Source: JANXSF01 sp043755435 (GTDB taxonomy: Bacteria; Acidobacteriota; Terriglobia; Bryobacterales; Bryobacteraceae). From it: a stretch of 6,334 nt of DNA. The DNA lies in contig JAYUSZ010000019.1 in the NCBI GenBank assembly GCA_043755435.1, forward strand, positions 1 to 6,334, read 5' to 3'. Below the pieces are notes generated by a model. That model made no database searches. It was not told where the DNA came from and saw nothing but the letters and a program-made list of their open reading frames with translations. Below, piece after piece: positions 6,110 to 6,334 of the stretch. Both the position numbers and the translations under genes were made by a program. Numbering within the stretch: position 1 is the stretch's first letter; each line of letters begins with the position of its first letter.

Positions 6110-6334
6110 AGAAACAGGACAAAGCCGGAACTAGAGAACTTCCCTGGACGTTGAACACGCCCAGTGGTGGATCGGACTTCCAAGCCTTTCGCGATGAGAA
6201 TCTGAACCCGCCGGCGCTGGTGATCATCGTCGGGAAAACGGAATTGCGCTACCAGTTGCGATGCATTGAAGATCTGAACGCAATGCTCAAGGCGCACGGA
6301 GACTGGATGCTGCTGGGTAGTGCCGATGAACAAA
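6106..6334 (+). CDS. Uncharacterised small conserved protein, N-terminal part only
   Basis: The frame is open from the ATG at 6106 to the window end, giving 76 residues. After a charged leader it reads LPWTLNTPSGGSDF (12-25) with FRDENLNPPALVIIVGKT (28-45), then YQLRCIEDL (49-57), LKAHGDWM (61-68) and GSADEQ (71-76). I recognise this pattern (WTL-x-TP, RDE, VGKT-x-L-x-Y, CI-x-DL-x-A-x-L-x-x-HGDW, GSADEQ) as a family of short uncharacterised bacterial proteins, often near SRPBCC genes and regulators. No enzymatic motif is identified; VGKT here is not in a Walker A context because the preceding glycines are missing. There is no signal peptide. It overlaps the SRPBCC stop by ATGA and has its own GGAGG site, so it is the third gene of the HxlR operon. 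The C-terminus lies outside the window. Confidence 0.75.
   Translation, partial: MKKQDKAGTRELPWTLNTPSGGSDFQAFRDENLNPPALVIIVGKTELRYQLRCIEDLNAMLKAHGDWMLLGSADEQ

Noticed and set aside
5629..6333. 234-residue open frame on the minus strand
   Set aside because: It lies antisense across the SRPBCC gene and its neighbours, which have domain signatures, good ribosome sites and ATGA overlaps. It is a shadow frame.

Overview
The window looks like chromosomal DNA from an Acidobacteriota bacterium, probably of the Bryobacterales/Solibacter kind. This is inferred from gene content: a secreted protein made of repeated carboxypeptidase-regulatory-like (CNA-B-like) beta-sandwiches, an HxlR regulator of a type I associate with that group, and an SRPBCC protein. 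Base composition looks balanced to moderately GC-rich and fairly even, with no obvious foreign island. No tRNA, rRNA, CRISPR array or intact transposase is visible.

Layout. (1) Positions 1-492 have no convincing complete gene. A 21-codon open stretch entering from the left edge ends at 64-66 and may be the C-terminus of a truncated upstream gene. It is followed by AT-rich sequence with two clean palindromes. (2) Positions 493-3667 hold a translationally coupled two-gene module on the plus strand. The first gene encodes a PGAP1/lipase-like alpha/beta hydrolase with a complete-looking Ser-Asp-His triad. The second encodes a caspase-family (C14-like) protease with an intact His/Cys dyad. The protease frame stops at 3446, but a continuation in the -1 frame runs to 3667 and reads like the missing C-terminus. 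This suggests a one-base indel at a T-run near 3437-3440. (3) Positions 3674-5191, minus strand, encode a signal-peptide protein of about four beta-sandwich repeats, convergent with the module. (4) Positions 5192-5297 form a divergent promoter region with a short inverted repeat. (5) Positions 5298-6334, plus strand, carry HxlR regulator, SRPBCC protein and an uncharacterised small protein (cut by the window end). They are joined by successive ATGA overlaps and form an operon.

How the genes may work together. The hydrolase-caspase pair is the most interesting part. A serine esterase/lipase-type enzyme and a caspase-type protease made from one message would suit a regulated toxicity or abortive-defence module in which proteolysis switches on a lipid- or ester-attacking effector. 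The pairing and overlap are seen directly; the function is inference. The HxlR operon looks like a small self-regulated ligand- or stress-responsive unit unrelated to the first module.
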